Shown: positions 26,453 to 35,537, counted from the first letter of the stretch. The stretch is 39,593 nt of DNA from Candidatus Uhrbacteria bacterium (GCA_943359325.1 CALRHD010000007.1:1-39593); one strand, 5' to 3'. A program made the numbers and translations. The notes: generated from the letters alone by a model not told the origin.

Positions 26453-26516
26453 GCACTGCAGGAGCTCATCTTTTTCTCCACAGAACCATTGATATGGGGT
26501 ACGATATGGTCATTCT

Positions 26517-28493
26517 ATGATACATGCCGAGGCAAAAAGTCGTATTGAAAAGTTGCGGGCGCTGATTGAAAAATATCGGTACGAGTACCATGTTTTGGAT
26601 GTGCATACGGTATCGGACGCCACAAATGACGCGTTGAAACACGAGCTGTACACGCTCGAGCAACAATTCCCCGACCTCATTACTCCTCTTTCTCCGACGC
26701 AACGTGTGGGTGGCGAACCGCTGCCGAAGTTTTCAAAGGTGACGCATGCCGTACCGATGCTTTCCATGGAAGATGTCTTTACGGTGAACGAAGCGTGTGA
26801 TTGGTTAGCACGCGTTGAAAAGATGGCGAATAAGCATGTGGACATTGCGTGCATGCCAAAAATCGATGGTCTTGCGGTTTCGCTTGTGTATGAGGACAGA
26901 AAATTGATGACGGCGGCGACGCGCGGAAATGGAAAAATTGGAGAGAACGTGACGATGAATGTGCGGACGATCGAGTCGGTACCGCTTATGTTGCAGGGTG
27001 ACATGAAGGGGAGGGTCGAGGTGCGAGGGGAGATTTACATGACACGTAAGGATTTCGCAGCGTTGAATCGTCGTCAACAAAAATCGGGTGAAGCGCTATT
27101 TGCAAATCCGCGGAATGTATCGGCGGGAAGTATTCGTCAACTCGATCCGAAAATTGTCGCGACGCGACCACTGCGGTTTTTTGCATGGGGACTTGTAGCG
27201 AATGCGGGGCAATCAACACACATCGAAGGGTTGGAGCGTTTACGCGACATGGGTTTTGCGACGAGCCCGTTTGTGTATGCGAAAGATTTTAATGACATAA
27301 AAAAGTTTTTTGGTGACATGGAGAATAAGCGTGAGAAACTCGACTATTGGATTGACGGTGTGGTGTTGCGTGTGAACGACGTAAAAACATTTGACGGTCT
27401 TGGTGTTGTGGGAAAAACTCCACGTGGTCTTGTAGCATGGAAATTTGCGGCTGAAGAAGCGACGACACGTGTGCAAAGTGTGGAGTGGTCGGTGGGAAGA
27501 ACGGGGGCGCTGACGCCTGTCGCAACGGTTGCGCCGACGTTTATTGCAGGAACGACGGTGACGCACGCAACGCTTCATAACGCCGACGAAATTGCACGGC
27601 TCGGACTCAAACTCGGCGACACTGTTGTGCTCACAAAGGCGGGCGATATTATTCCAAAGATAACGAAGGTAATGACCGAGCTGCGCGACGGCAAAGAGAA
27701 AGTCATCATGATTCCGGAGAAGTGTCCCGTGTGCGGGTCTCCTATTGAACGTCGACAGGATGAGGTTGCGCTGTTCTGCATGAACAGCACTTGCTTCGCG
27801 CAGGAGAAAGAGCATGTGCTGTACGCCGCTCGTGCATTCGATATTGATGGACTTGGCGACAAGATCGTGGAGCGACTTGTTGAAGAGGGGCTGCTTTCGT
27901 CACCACCCGATATTTTTCGTCTGCAGGAAGGGGATCTCGCTCTGCTCGACCGGTTTGGCGACGTGTCCGCAAAAAAACTTGTCGATGAGATTGCAAAAAA
28001 GAAAATTATTGATCTCGATAAATTTATTCTCGGACTCGGCATTCGTCATGTCGGTGCGCAAACCGCATTTGCCCTTGCTCGTGCATTTGGAACGCTGGAG
28101 GTGTTTGTTTCTGCAACGGCTGAGCAATTGGTCGCTATTCCTGATGTGGGTGAGATTGTTGCGAAATCAATCTCCAAATTCTTGCGGAGCCCACAGTCGC
28201 ACCTTCTTTTTGACGCATATCGTGATGTCGGCGTCATTATACGAAAGGCGAAAACCATCACACAAAAACTCGCAGGGAAAACATTTGTATTCACAGGAAC
28301 ACTCTCGCTGCTCGAGCGCGAGGCCGCAAAAGAGAAAATTCGTTTGCTTGGGGGATCTGTCTCGGGTTCTGTGAGTAAAAAAACAGACTACGTTGTTGCG
28401 GGCGAGAATGCAGGTTCTAAGCGTGACGACGCACATCGCCTTCACGTCCCGATCTTGCGGGAGGACGAATTTATGCGTATGCTCGGCGAGTAG
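26517..28493 (+). CDS. ligA: NAD-dependent DNA ligase
   Basis: MPKIDGLAVSLVYEDRKL, GEIYMTRKDFAALN, NPRNVSAGSIRQLDP, CPVCGSPIER...CMNSTC, C-terminal BRCT. Confidence 0.97.
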   Translation: MIHAEAKSRIEKLRALIEKYRYEYHVLDVHTVSDATNDALKHELYTLEQQFPDLITPLSPTQRVGGEPLPKFSKVTHAVPMLSMEDVFTVNEACDWLARVEKMANKHVDIACMPKIDGLAVSLVYEDRKLMTAATRGNGKIGENVTMNVRTIESVPLMLQGDMKGRVEVRGEIYMTRKDFAALNRRQQKSGEALFANPRNVSAGSIRQLDPKIVATRPLRFFAWGLVANAGQSTHIEGLERLRDMGFATSPFVYAKDFNDIKKFFGDMENKREKLDYWIDGVVLRVNDVKTFDGLGVVGKTPRGLVAWKFAAEEATTRVQSVEWSVGRTGALTPVATVAPTFIAGTTVTHATLHNADEIARLGLKLGDTVVLTKAGDIIPKITKVMTELRDGKEKVIMIPEKCPVCGSPIERRQDEVALFCMNSTCFAQEKEHVLYAARAFDIDGLGDKIVERLVEEGLLSSPPDIFRLQEGDLALLDRFGDVSAKKLVDEIAKKKIIDLDKFILGLGIRHVGAQTAFALARAFGTLEVFVSATAEQLVAIPDVGEIVAKSISKFLRSPQSHLLFDAYRDVGVIIRKAKTITQKLAGKTFVFTGTLSLLEREAAKEKIRLLGGSVSGSVSKKTDYVVAGENAGSKRDDAHRLHVPILREDEFMRMLGE

Positions 28494-28524
28494 TTGAGTG
28501 CCCTCCTCACGACCTAAAATAAAT

Positions 28525-28803
28525 ATGGATATCCAAAGAATCGCATCACTTTCCCGTTTACAATTAACAGAAGACGAAGAGACGATGATGGCGGCACAGC
28601 TGCCAGAAATTTTGGCATACGTCGGCAAGCTGCAGGAAGTTGATACGTCAAATGTTGACGTCAAAGCATATTTGACGACGGCCACCAATGTACTCCGAGT
28701 CGATGAAGCGTTTCTTGTCGACGATGCACATCGAAAAATGTTGATCGATGCGTTTCCTGAAAAAACGGGCGATGCGCTAAAAGTCCCTGGAGTTTTTGAA
28801 TAA
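28525..28803 (+). CDS. gatC: Asp/Glu-tRNA amidotransferase subunit C
   Basis: IASLSRLQLTEDEETMMAAQLPEILAYVGKLQEVDT upstream of gatA. Confidence 0.9.
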   Translation: MDIQRIASLSRLQLTEDEETMMAAQLPEILAYVGKLQEVDTSNVDVKAYLTTATNVLRVDEAFLVDDAHRKMLIDAFPEKTGDALKVPGVFE

Positions 28804-28805
28804 GT

Positions 28806-30257
28806 ATGGTACGTTTTACATTAGCAAAAGAAATTCGTGATCGCATTCTGTCTGGCGCAGTCTCTGCGGTCGACGTTACGCAAGCGGTGCTCGACGATAT
28901 TCATGCACGCGACGAGAACCTCGGTGCGTTTTTGGAGACGTTCGACATTGAGGCGCTTGCGGCAGCGAAGGCAATCGACGACATGCGAGAGAGGGGCGAG
29001 GAGCTACCCTTGCTTGCCGGCGTTCCCGTTGCCATAAAAGACAATATGCTTTGTGAGGGGCATATTGCGTCTGCGGGTGCAAAAATTCTCGGTGAACATC
29101 GTTCGGCGTATACCGCGACTGCAGTGCAGAAATTACGTGACGCAGGTGCAATTGTCATTGGCCGCACGAACATGGACGACGCCGCAATGGGTTCGTCGAC
29201 AGAAACAAGCGCATGGCAAAAAACGTATAATCCGTGGAATACGGAAAAAATTCCCGGAGGCTCTTCTGGCGGTTCGGCGGTGGCGGTTTCCGCAGGTTTC
29301 GTTCCGCTGGCTCTCGGCAGCGACACAGGCGGCAGCATTCGTCAGCCTGCGGCAATGTGTGGTGTTGTGGGTGTGAAGCCGAGTTACGGTCGCGTTTCGC
29401 GTTACGGGCTTATTGCACTTTCGTCGTCGCTCGATCAAATCGGTGTTTTCGCACATACCGTTGACGACGCTCGCCTCGTACTTTCCGTCATCGAAGGTCG
29501 TGACGATAATGATGCAACTTCCGTTGATCTTTTGGAGCCACCTACCCCCTACAACCTACCCCCTACAACCTTTGCCAATTTGCGCATTGGCATTCCAAAA
29601 GAATATTTCATCGACGGCATTGACCCTGACGTACGGGCAAGAGTCGAAGAAGCGATTGACGTCATGAAGAAGAACGGCGCGACGATCGTTGACGTGTCGT
29701 TGCCACTTACACCGTACGCATTACCGACGTATTACATTATTCAGCCCGCAGAAGCGTCGAGCAATCTTGGGCGGTACGATGGTATACGCTATGGCACACG
29801 GGGTGACGGTGGGTTGAACGAAAGTTATTTTGACGCACGTGGCAAGGGGTTTGGTGCAGAGGTGAAACGCCGTATTTTGTTAGGCACGTTTATTTTGTCG
29901 GCAGGGTATTACGACGCGTACTACAAAAAAGCATTGGCGGTGCGGACGGCGATTCGAAAAGAATTTGACGATGTGTTTGAGCAGGTCGACGTGATCGTAA
30001 GTCCGACGTCGCCGTGTGTTGCATGGAATATGGGTGAAAAATTCAACGACCCGATCGCGATGTACTTAGCAGACATTTTTACGGTGTCGGCGAACATCGC
30101 AGGCATCGCAGGGGTTTCTGTGCCGTGCGGATTTGCCCATGACCTTCCTGTTGGCCTTCAGTTTTTGGCGGGTGCCATGCACGACGAAAAAGCACTTGCT
30201 GCCGCCGCGGCGTATCAAGCGGTCACCGATTGGCACACGGTGACGCCGAGTACGTGA
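28806..30257 (+). CDS. gatA: Asp/Glu-tRNA amidotransferase subunit A
   Basis: LAGVPVAIKDNMLCEG, PGGSSGGSAVAVSAGFVPLALGSDTGGSIRQPAAMCGVVGVKPSYGRVSRYGL. Confidence 0.97.
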   Translation: MVRFTLAKEIRDRILSGAVSAVDVTQAVLDDIHARDENLGAFLETFDIEALAAAKAIDDMRERGEELPLLAGVPVAIKDNMLCEGHIASAGAKILGEHRSAYTATAVQKLRDAGAIVIGRTNMDDAAMGSSTETSAWQKTYNPWNTEKIPGGSSGGSAVAVSAGFVPLALGSDTGGSIRQPAAMCGVVGVKPSYGRVSRYGLIALSSSLDQIGVFAHTVDDARLVLSVIEGRDDNDATSVDLLEPPTPYNLPPTTFANLRIGIPKEYFIDGIDPDVRARVEEAIDVMKKNGATIVDVSLPLTPYALPTYYIIQPAEASSNLGRYDGIRYGTRGDGGLNESYFDARGKGFGAEVKRRILLGTFILSAGYYDAYYKKALAVRTAIRKEFDDVFEQVDVIVSPTSPCVAWNMGEKFNDPIAMYLADIFTVSANIAGIAGVSVPCGFAHDLPVGLQFLAGAMHDEKALAAAAAYQAVTDWHTVTPST

Positions 30258-30261
30258 CGAC

Positions 30262-30436
30262 GAAGTCAACGGGATATTGCCGTCTCTTCGTTCGCACCGA
30301 CATCCGATAAATTTTTTGCTATTCTCTTGTCGTGATACAAGAAGTTGCTCTGTACTATCCCTTTTAATGGTTCTTTGTTTACTCGAAATTTATCGGGCCG
30401 GCACTCACTCATCGTCGACAATATCCCGTTGACTTC
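30262..30436. repeat. nested inverted-repeat element filling the gatA-lgt spacer
   Basis: GAAGTCAACGGGATATTG (30262-30279)/CAATATCCCGTTGACTTC (30419-30436), 18 bp perfect; inner CCGATAAATTT (30304-30314)/AAATTTATCGG (30386-30396). Confidence 0.85.
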
Positions 30437-30437
30437 T

Positions 30438-31220
30438 ATGATCCCATATTTCACGTGGCAAACGATTGCATTCGGTCCCATAACACTCTATGTGTGGGGC
30501 ATGTTTGTTGCGCTCGGATTTTTGACGGGAGCGTTTGCGGCGGCACAGTACGCAAAAAGTCGCGGGGATGATCCCAAAATTATTTACGACCTCGCAGTAT
30601 GGATGGCGGTAGCGGGAATGATTGGTGGGCGACTCGGCCACGTACTGTTTTACGAATTTCCGTTTTACGCTGCGCACCCTCTTGAAATTTTCGCCATTTG
30701 GCACGGTGGCATGTCGATGTTTGGTGGACTCATCGCGTGTGGGATTGTCGGCATATGGTTTTTGCGCCACAGAAACGTCGACGTCTGGCGTTACGTCGAC
30801 ACGGCTGCGTTTGGTCTTCCATTTGGCATCGCGATTGGCCGCATTGGCTGTTTCCTTATTCACGACCACCCCGGAACGGCGACGGACTTCATTCTCGGCG
30901 TGCAGTATCCCGACGGTGTCGTGCGCCACGATCTCGGACTGTATGAAGCGTTGAACGGACTTGCGATGGCAGTCGCATTTTTGCTGTTCCTCCGCTATGC
31001 GAAAAGTCCGCACAGTTCGTTACTCGCTACTCATTACTCACTACTATTCGCCATTTGGTACGGCACATTCCGTTTCGTGATGGATGCCTATCGTATAGTC
31101 GACACGCGATATTTTGGTGTCACCCCAGGGCAATATTTCGGCCTACTCCTCGCGATTTTTGGTATTATAGGCCTTGTGTGGATAAACAGGAGGCAGAAGG
31201 CGAGGGAAGTGCTAGAATGA
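30438..31220 (+). CDS. lgt: prolipoprotein diacylglyceryl transferase
   Basis: GPITLYVWGMFVALGFLTGAFAA, GGRLGHVLFYE, WHGGMSMFGGLIACG, GRIGCFLIHDHPG. Confidence 0.93.
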   Translation: MIPYFTWQTIAFGPITLYVWGMFVALGFLTGAFAAAQYAKSRGDDPKIIYDLAVWMAVAGMIGGRLGHVLFYEFPFYAAHPLEIFAIWHGGMSMFGGLIACGIVGIWFLRHRNVDVWRYVDTAAFGLPFGIAIGRIGCFLIHDHPGTATDFILGVQYPDGVVRHDLGLYEALNGLAMAVAFLLFLRYAKSPHSSLLATHYSLLFAIWYGTFRFVMDAYRIVDTRYFGVTPGQYFGLLLAIFGIIGLVWINRRQKAREVLE

Positions 31221-31255
31221 GATCGTGATCACTGAATCAGCATTTTTGTAATAAT

Positions 31256-32068
31256 ATGACTGAAGATATTCGCCACGATGAGGATGTGCACGCCGAGAGT
31301 CATTCGCATATTCCCGAGTTGCATCACGAACCACACCACGCACCGCATTCCGCACCACGCGACATGGGTTTTTTTGACGGAAATCCGAAAATGATTTTCG
31401 TGTTTGGACTTGTTGCAGGAATTGCGTTGACGTATTTGGGCGGTGATTTGTCGTCGTTTAATTCTCGTGCACAAGCAGCGGGAAGTGGAGACGTTGCAAT
31501 TGTCGCAGATGCAGGAGACACCGCAGCGGCAGCAGACACAACGCCAAAGGTTCTCGCAGCCGTTACGGACACCGACCATATTCGTGGTGACATCAAAAAA
31601 GCAAAAGTCGTCATGATAGAGTACTCCGACTATCAATGCCCGTTCTGCGAGCGTCACCACCCAACCATGAAGGCGCTTGAAGAGAAATACGGTAACGACG
31701 TCGCATGGGTGTATCGTCACTTCCCGTTGTCGTTTCACCCGAACGCAAAACCCGCTGCACTTGCTGCGGAGTGTGCAAGCGAGCAGGGAAAGTTTTGGGA
31801 ATTTACCGACGCAATGTACGTGAGTCAGGACAAGCTTGGTGCAGGCTTTTACACAGAAACAGCAAAGGGGTTAGGACTTGATATGACGAAGTTTCAAGGT
31901 TGTGTTGACACATCAAGGTACGCCTCGGTGGTAAATGGCGACCAAAAGACGGGCGCAGCAGCAGGCGTCAATGGTACTCCCGCAACATTCATCAACGGCC
32001 AGCTTGTCTCCGGCGCAGTCGACCAGTCGACGTTTGAGGAGTTGATTGACGCAGCGTTGGCGAAGTAG
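31256..32068 (+). CDS. membrane-anchored DsbA-family thiol oxidoreductase
   Basis: His-rich N-terminus, one TM helix, VVMIEYSDYQCPFCERHHPTMKAL (CPFC), VNGTPATFINGQLVSGA. Confidence 0.9.
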   Translation: MTEDIRHDEDVHAESHSHIPELHHEPHHAPHSAPRDMGFFDGNPKMIFVFGLVAGIALTYLGGDLSSFNSRAQAAGSGDVAIVADAGDTAAAADTTPKVLAAVTDTDHIRGDIKKAKVVMIEYSDYQCPFCERHHPTMKALEEKYGNDVAWVYRHFPLSFHPNAKPAALAAECASEQGKFWEFTDAMYVSQDKLGAGFYTETAKGLGLDMTKFQGCVDTSRYASVVNGDQKTGAAAGVNGTPATFINGQLVSGAVDQSTFEELIDAALAK

Positions 32069-32086
32069 AAGGTAATTATCGTGAAA

Positions 32087-32120
32087 CAAAAACAGGGTCG
32101 ATATGAGACCCTGTTTTTTT
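32087..32120 (+). terminator. Rho-independent terminator
   Basis: AAAAACAGGGTC-GATATGA-GACCCTGTTTTTTT. Confidence 0.85.
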
Positions 32121-32156
32121 ATACTACACCCTGCAAGCTACGACCTACAGCCTGTG

Positions 32157-33584
32157 TTATCTTCGTTTCGGATCGTAGCGATATGCAGGGGACGAATCCT
32201 CGTCGTCGATCCGCACACCATCTCGCATTGCGGGTTTTGATGTTGCATGCTGCGGGCGCGGGGAATGTGAGGGGGCACGGCTTGCTGCGTAAGCGGGGCG
32301 ACCACTCGATGGTGCTCGCGATGCTCCGCCCGTCGGCGTTGGTCGTTGACCAAATCCGCGTTGTCGGCTGGAGGTGCGTTGTGCGGGGTGTCCTCCTCGG
32401 GACGTTCCACCGCGGCGTTCCATGGGTTCTCGTCCTGCAGGAAGCATGACTGCTCCTGCTTCGGCACGGTGACGGCCCGTAACAGGGAGCTTGGTACGAA
32501 TAAGGCGCTCGATAGCGCGAATGTCGTTTGTTTGGTCGGGCGTCGCGAATGAAATCGCCTTGCCTTCTTGCCCTGCGCGGCCGGTGCGTCCAATGCGGTG
32601 TACATAGTCGTCGGAATTGTCGGGAAGGTCGAAGTTGACGACAAGGCTGATTCCTTTGACATCAATGCCGCGCGCAGCAATGTCGGTGGCAACGAGGACA
32701 CGGTAACGGCCACTCTTGAAGCCTTCGAGTGCTTCGCGACGTTGTGCAAGCGAACGGTTTGCGTGAATTTCCGCGGCGGTGTGACGTAAATCGCGGAGCG
32801 CTTTGCAAATCTTTTTCGCGCCATGTTTGGTGCGCGAAAACACGAGCACCGTTCCCATGTTTTCTTTGAGGAGCTTGAGGAGCAGGTCGAGCTTTGCGGC
32901 TTTGTCGACGATAAACACTTCTTGGCTCACGCGCTCGGCAGTCGTTCCTTGCTGGGCGACTTCGACGCGCACAGGCATTGCCATGTGCTTTGCGGCAATC
33001 GTCACGATGTCCGCAGGCATCGTGGCCGAGAACAGCATGGTTTGACGCTTTTTTGGAACTGCTTCAAGAATACGATTGATCTGTGGCGCGAAACCCATGT
33101 CGAGCATGCGGTCTGCTTCGTCGAGTACGAGAATAGAAACGCTATCGAGTTTGACCGTGCGCTGCTCCATGTGGTCGATGAGTCGTCCGGGAGTTGCAAT
33201 AATGATGTGCGGATTTGCCCCAAGCTGACGTTTCTGCTTGGCAATGTTTTCGCCGCCAATGAGCACAGCGGTGCGCATGCCCATGCCTCGACCGAGGCGC
33301 TGCAGTGCCTCGTCGACCTGAATGGCAAGCTCGCGGGTAGGCAAAATAATCAAGCCGCGACCCTTATGCTGGGCGAGGCGTTGGATCATGGGGATGCCGA
33401 ACGCGAATGTTTTGCCGGTACCGGTTTGTGCGATACCGATGATGTCTTTCCCTTCGATTGCGACCGGAATGGCTTTGTGCTGAATGGGGGTTGGTGTGGT
33501 GAGCTTTTGCTTTTCGAGAATGTCGAGAAGAGTCTTCGCGATACCCAAACCAAGAAAGCCCGTTGTTTCGGTGGTCATGTACAA
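32157..33584 (-). CDS. DEAD-box RNA helicase (RhlE-like) with basic C-terminal tail
   Basis: AQTGTGKTFAFGIPM, PTRELAIQV, TPGRLIDHM, VLDEADRMLDMGF, SATMP, HRIGRTGRAG; R/G/P-rich tail. Confidence 0.95.
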   Translation of the reverse strand: MYMTTETTGFLGLGIAKTLLDILEKQKLTTPTPIQHKAIPVAIEGKDIIGIAQTGTGKTFAFGIPMIQRLAQHKGRGLIILPTRELAIQVDEALQRLGRGMGMRTAVLIGGENIAKQKRQLGANPHIIIATPGRLIDHMEQRTVKLDSVSILVLDEADRMLDMGFAPQINRILEAVPKKRQTMLFSATMPADIVTIAAKHMAMPVRVEVAQQGTTAERVSQEVFIVDKAAKLDLLLKLLKENMGTVLVFSRTKHGAKKICKALRDLRHTAAEIHANRSLAQRREALEGFKSGRYRVLVATDIAARGIDVKGISLVVNFDLPDNSDDYVHRIGRTGRAGQEGKAISFATPDQTNDIRAIERLIRTKLPVTGRHRAEAGAVMLPAGREPMERRGGTSRGGHPAQRTSSRQRGFGQRPTPTGGASRAPSSGRPAYAASRAPSHSPRPQHATSKPAMRDGVRIDDEDSSPAYRYDPKRR

Positions 33585-33656
33585 AAATTAGGTGAATGAT
33601 GGCTTGACCAGAACCCTGGATCATCGCCACCATGCTGTGCGAAAAGGGGTTCAAAG

Positions 33657-33685
33657 CCGCACTTCGACAAGCTCGGTGCCTGCGG
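33657..33685. repeat. palindromic element with GAGCTTGTCGAAG core in the helicase 5' region
   Basis: CCGCACTTCGACAAGCTCGGTGCCTGCGG: GCAC/GTGC and CCGCA/TGCGG complementary ends around CTTCGACAAGCTC. Confidence 0.5.
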
Positions 33686-33720
33686 GGCGGTAAAATCAAG
33701 ACAAAAGTGTAGCACACTAT

Positions 33721-34038
33721 CTACATTTCTTCAAATAACACCGTACTTACCGCGCGTTCAATGCGGGCGCACTCCTTTTCAATAGTCGGGCCATCGTATT
33801 CTCCTGCATGCATGTGGCCTTCGCCGTAACTGGGCTGTTTTTGGTCAAGATGGACGTCAAAAGTGATGTTTTCGCCTCGGTCAGTGGCATAGAGGTGAAA
33901 ACGAGGATAAAAGCCCTTGGTAAGACGGAGGACATAGCTCGACTCATGGGATTTTGGATCGACAAAAGGGGAGTACCCCGCCCGCCGGAGGACATTGACG
34001 ACATTCGAAATTGCAGCTCTGGGGAAGGTGAGTTTCAT
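33721..34038 (-). CDS. conserved hypothetical protein (about 105 aa)
   Basis: Complete ORF; overlaps the upstream lipoprotein gene by 4 bp (ATGA), indicating translational coupling. Confidence 0.65.
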   Translation of the reverse strand: MKLTFPRAAISNVVNVLRRAGYSPFVDPKSHESSYVLRLTKGFYPRFHLYATDRGENITFDVHLDQKQPSYGEGHMHAGEYDGPTIEKECARIERAVSTVLFEEM

Positions 34039-34679
34039 AGTGGTGAACGACGATACAAGCCAAAAAGGCCGGTACCGTGGACAAGAGGTGACACGGTCAC
34101 GTCAAAGTTTTTTGATGCGGTCTTTTGGTCGGTGATTTCATTTTCTGGAAGGTCATCAATAAAAGTGGCGTTGGCCATGTCGATTTTCCATGTGGTACCG
34201 ATCATGCTGTTTTTTGCTTGGAGTGCTTGCTGCAACAATGATGTGTTGTTATTGATGCGCGTGCCACGACCACAGTCGGTAGTGACGGTTTCGCTTGGGT
34301 AGTTATTTGCGCGCCACACAGGTTTTACGGTGAGTGTTCCGTCCTGGTAAGACGCAACACCAGTGAGTGTACCGTCGTGGGAATCGGAAACGCTGCATGA
34401 GGGGTTTGGGCAAATGCTATTACTTTCTGTGTCGTATGCGCATGAAAAACGATCATCGACATACGTAACGTCACCTTCGATTTCGTACTGATCTTCATGG
34501 CGGCGAATAAAGTGTAACCTGACTGTTGCAGCACCAGAGGGGCCATATGCAAGTTCAGGCAACTTTTCAAATTGCCAACCCGCAATACCCCAAAACTCGT
34601 CAGGGAGGTCAGACTGTGTCGTACATCCTGCACCAAGCAGAAAGAGTGGGAATAAAAGCAAGAATAGCAGTTTGTTCAT
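34035..34679 (-). CDS. putative lipoprotein
   Basis: MNKLLFLLLFPLFLLGAGCTTQSD: lipobox LGAGC. Confidence 0.8.
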   Translation of the reverse strand: MNKLLFLLLFPLFLLGAGCTTQSDLPDEFWGIAGWQFEKLPELAYGPSGAATVRLHFIRRHEDQYEIEGDVTYVDDRFSCAYDTESNSICPNPSCSVSDSHDGTLTGVASYQDGTLTVKPVWRANNYPSETVTTDCGRGTRINNNTSLLQQALQAKNSMIGTTWKIDMANATFIDDLPENEITDQKTASKNFDVTVSPLVHGTGLFGLYRRSPL

Positions 34680-34693
34680 ATGCATGCAGTATA

Positions 34694-34724
34694 CAACACT
34701 ATGCACTGACAGTGCGTAGTGTTG
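34694..34724. repeat. hairpin palindrome upstream of the lipoprotein gene
   Basis: CAACACTATGCACT-GAC-AGTGCGTAGTGTTG, 14-bp arms with one non-Watson-Crick position. Confidence 0.8.
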
Positions 34725-34740
34725 ATTTTAACTAAAAACA

Positions 34741-34769
34741 AAAAAAGACCGCGTTAGCGGTTATTTTTT
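34741..34769 (-). terminator. Rho-independent terminator of tRNA-Pro
   Basis: Minus strand ACCGC-TAAC-GCGGTC followed by TTTTTT; A/T tracts on both sides. Confidence 0.7.
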
Positions 34770-34844
34770 GGTCGGGCTGGCGGGATTTGAACCCACGGCC
34801 TCTTCGTCCCGAACGAAGCGCGCTACCATCTGCGCTACAGCCCG
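34769..34844 (-). tRNA. tRNA-Pro(CGG)
   Basis: Minus strand CGGGCTGTAGCGCAGATGGTAGCGCGCTTCGTTCGGGACGAAGAGGCCGTGGGTTCAAATCCCGCCAGCCCGACCA; loop TTCGGGA; CCA encoded. Confidence 0.95.
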
Positions 34845-34903
34845 ATGTCGCAACAGCGTACAACTTTGTAAATTTTTTCGCAATCGGGTACCCTTTGCCG
34901 CGT

Positions 34904-34991
34904 GGAAGGATCGCATAGTGGCCTAGTGCGCACGCTTGGAAAGCGTGTGAACCGCAAGGTTCCGAGAGTTCGAATCTCTCTCCTTCCGCCA
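34904..34991 (+). tRNA. tRNA-Ser(GGA)
   Basis: GGAAGGA...TCCTTCCGCCA acceptor, anticodon arm CGCTTGGAAAGCG, long variable arm; CCA encoded. Confidence 0.93.
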
Positions 34992-35031
34992 TCCCACTTC
35001 GCCCTTAGGGCTACGTTAGGGATTTTCCAAT

Positions 35032-35106
35032 CGGGCCATGGCGCAGTGGTAGCGCGCTTGCATGGGGTGCAAGAGGCCGTGGGTTCAAGCCCCACTGGCC
35101 CGACCA
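35032..35106 (+). tRNA. tRNA-Pro(GGG)
   Basis: CGGGCCA...TGGCCCGACCA acceptor; anticodon arm CTTGC-ATGGGGT-GCAAG; CCA encoded. Confidence 0.93.
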
Positions 35107-35143
35107 GGCCGTCGAACGGCCTAAAACTATTTAATGACTTCAG

Positions 35144-35171
35144 AAATCCGTCGCATGAGCGGCGGATTTTT
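35144..35171 (+). terminator. Rho-independent terminator after tRNA-Pro(GGG)
   Basis: AAATCCGTCGC-ATGA-GCGGCGGATTTTT. Confidence 0.75.
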
Positions 35172-35255
35172 GTTACAAAAACCCTAGCAAAAAAATGTAG
35201 GGCGCCCTGTTTTACGAGAGCGCCCGAGAGGGACGAGGTGTGACACTGGACATCT

Positions 35256-35537
35256 TTGTCTTTTTTTGGTAGCTTACAAAAACTGGAGGTTCTCTTGACA
35301 CGATTCATTGGAGAAATGGCATTTCTTTGCTTCGCTTTCCTCATTGCACAGCTTCTCGCTCTTTCGATGATGTCCTTTGCGGTATTGCTCGGCGATAAAC
35401 AGTGGAGTGCCTATAACGTTGTGATGGTTGGGATTGGTCTTACGGCGATGTTTTATCTGGAACGCATCTCAGCAAGACTGTCCAGCTCGGACACTTCGCT
35501 CAAGATCCCCGACGATGGTCGCCGCCGCGCGCCGTAG
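35256..35537 (+). CDS. small membrane protein, hypothetical
   Basis: Two predicted hydrophobic helices; exact start uncertain. Confidence 0.5.
   Translation: MSFFGSLQKLEVLLTRFIGEMAFLCFAFLIAQLLALSMMSFAVLLGDKQWSAYNVVMVGIGLTAMFYLERISARLSSSDTSLKIPDDGRRRAP

Noticed and set aside
31177-31185. Single TGTGGATAA DnaA-box-like site in lgt
   Set aside because: Isolated 9-mer in coding sequence (codes for part of VWINR); no hairpin or cluster, so chance is a sufficient explanation.
32823-33599. 258-aa plus-strand ORF opposite the DEAD-box helicase
   Set aside because: Fully antisense to strong helicase motifs; no supporting motif of its own.
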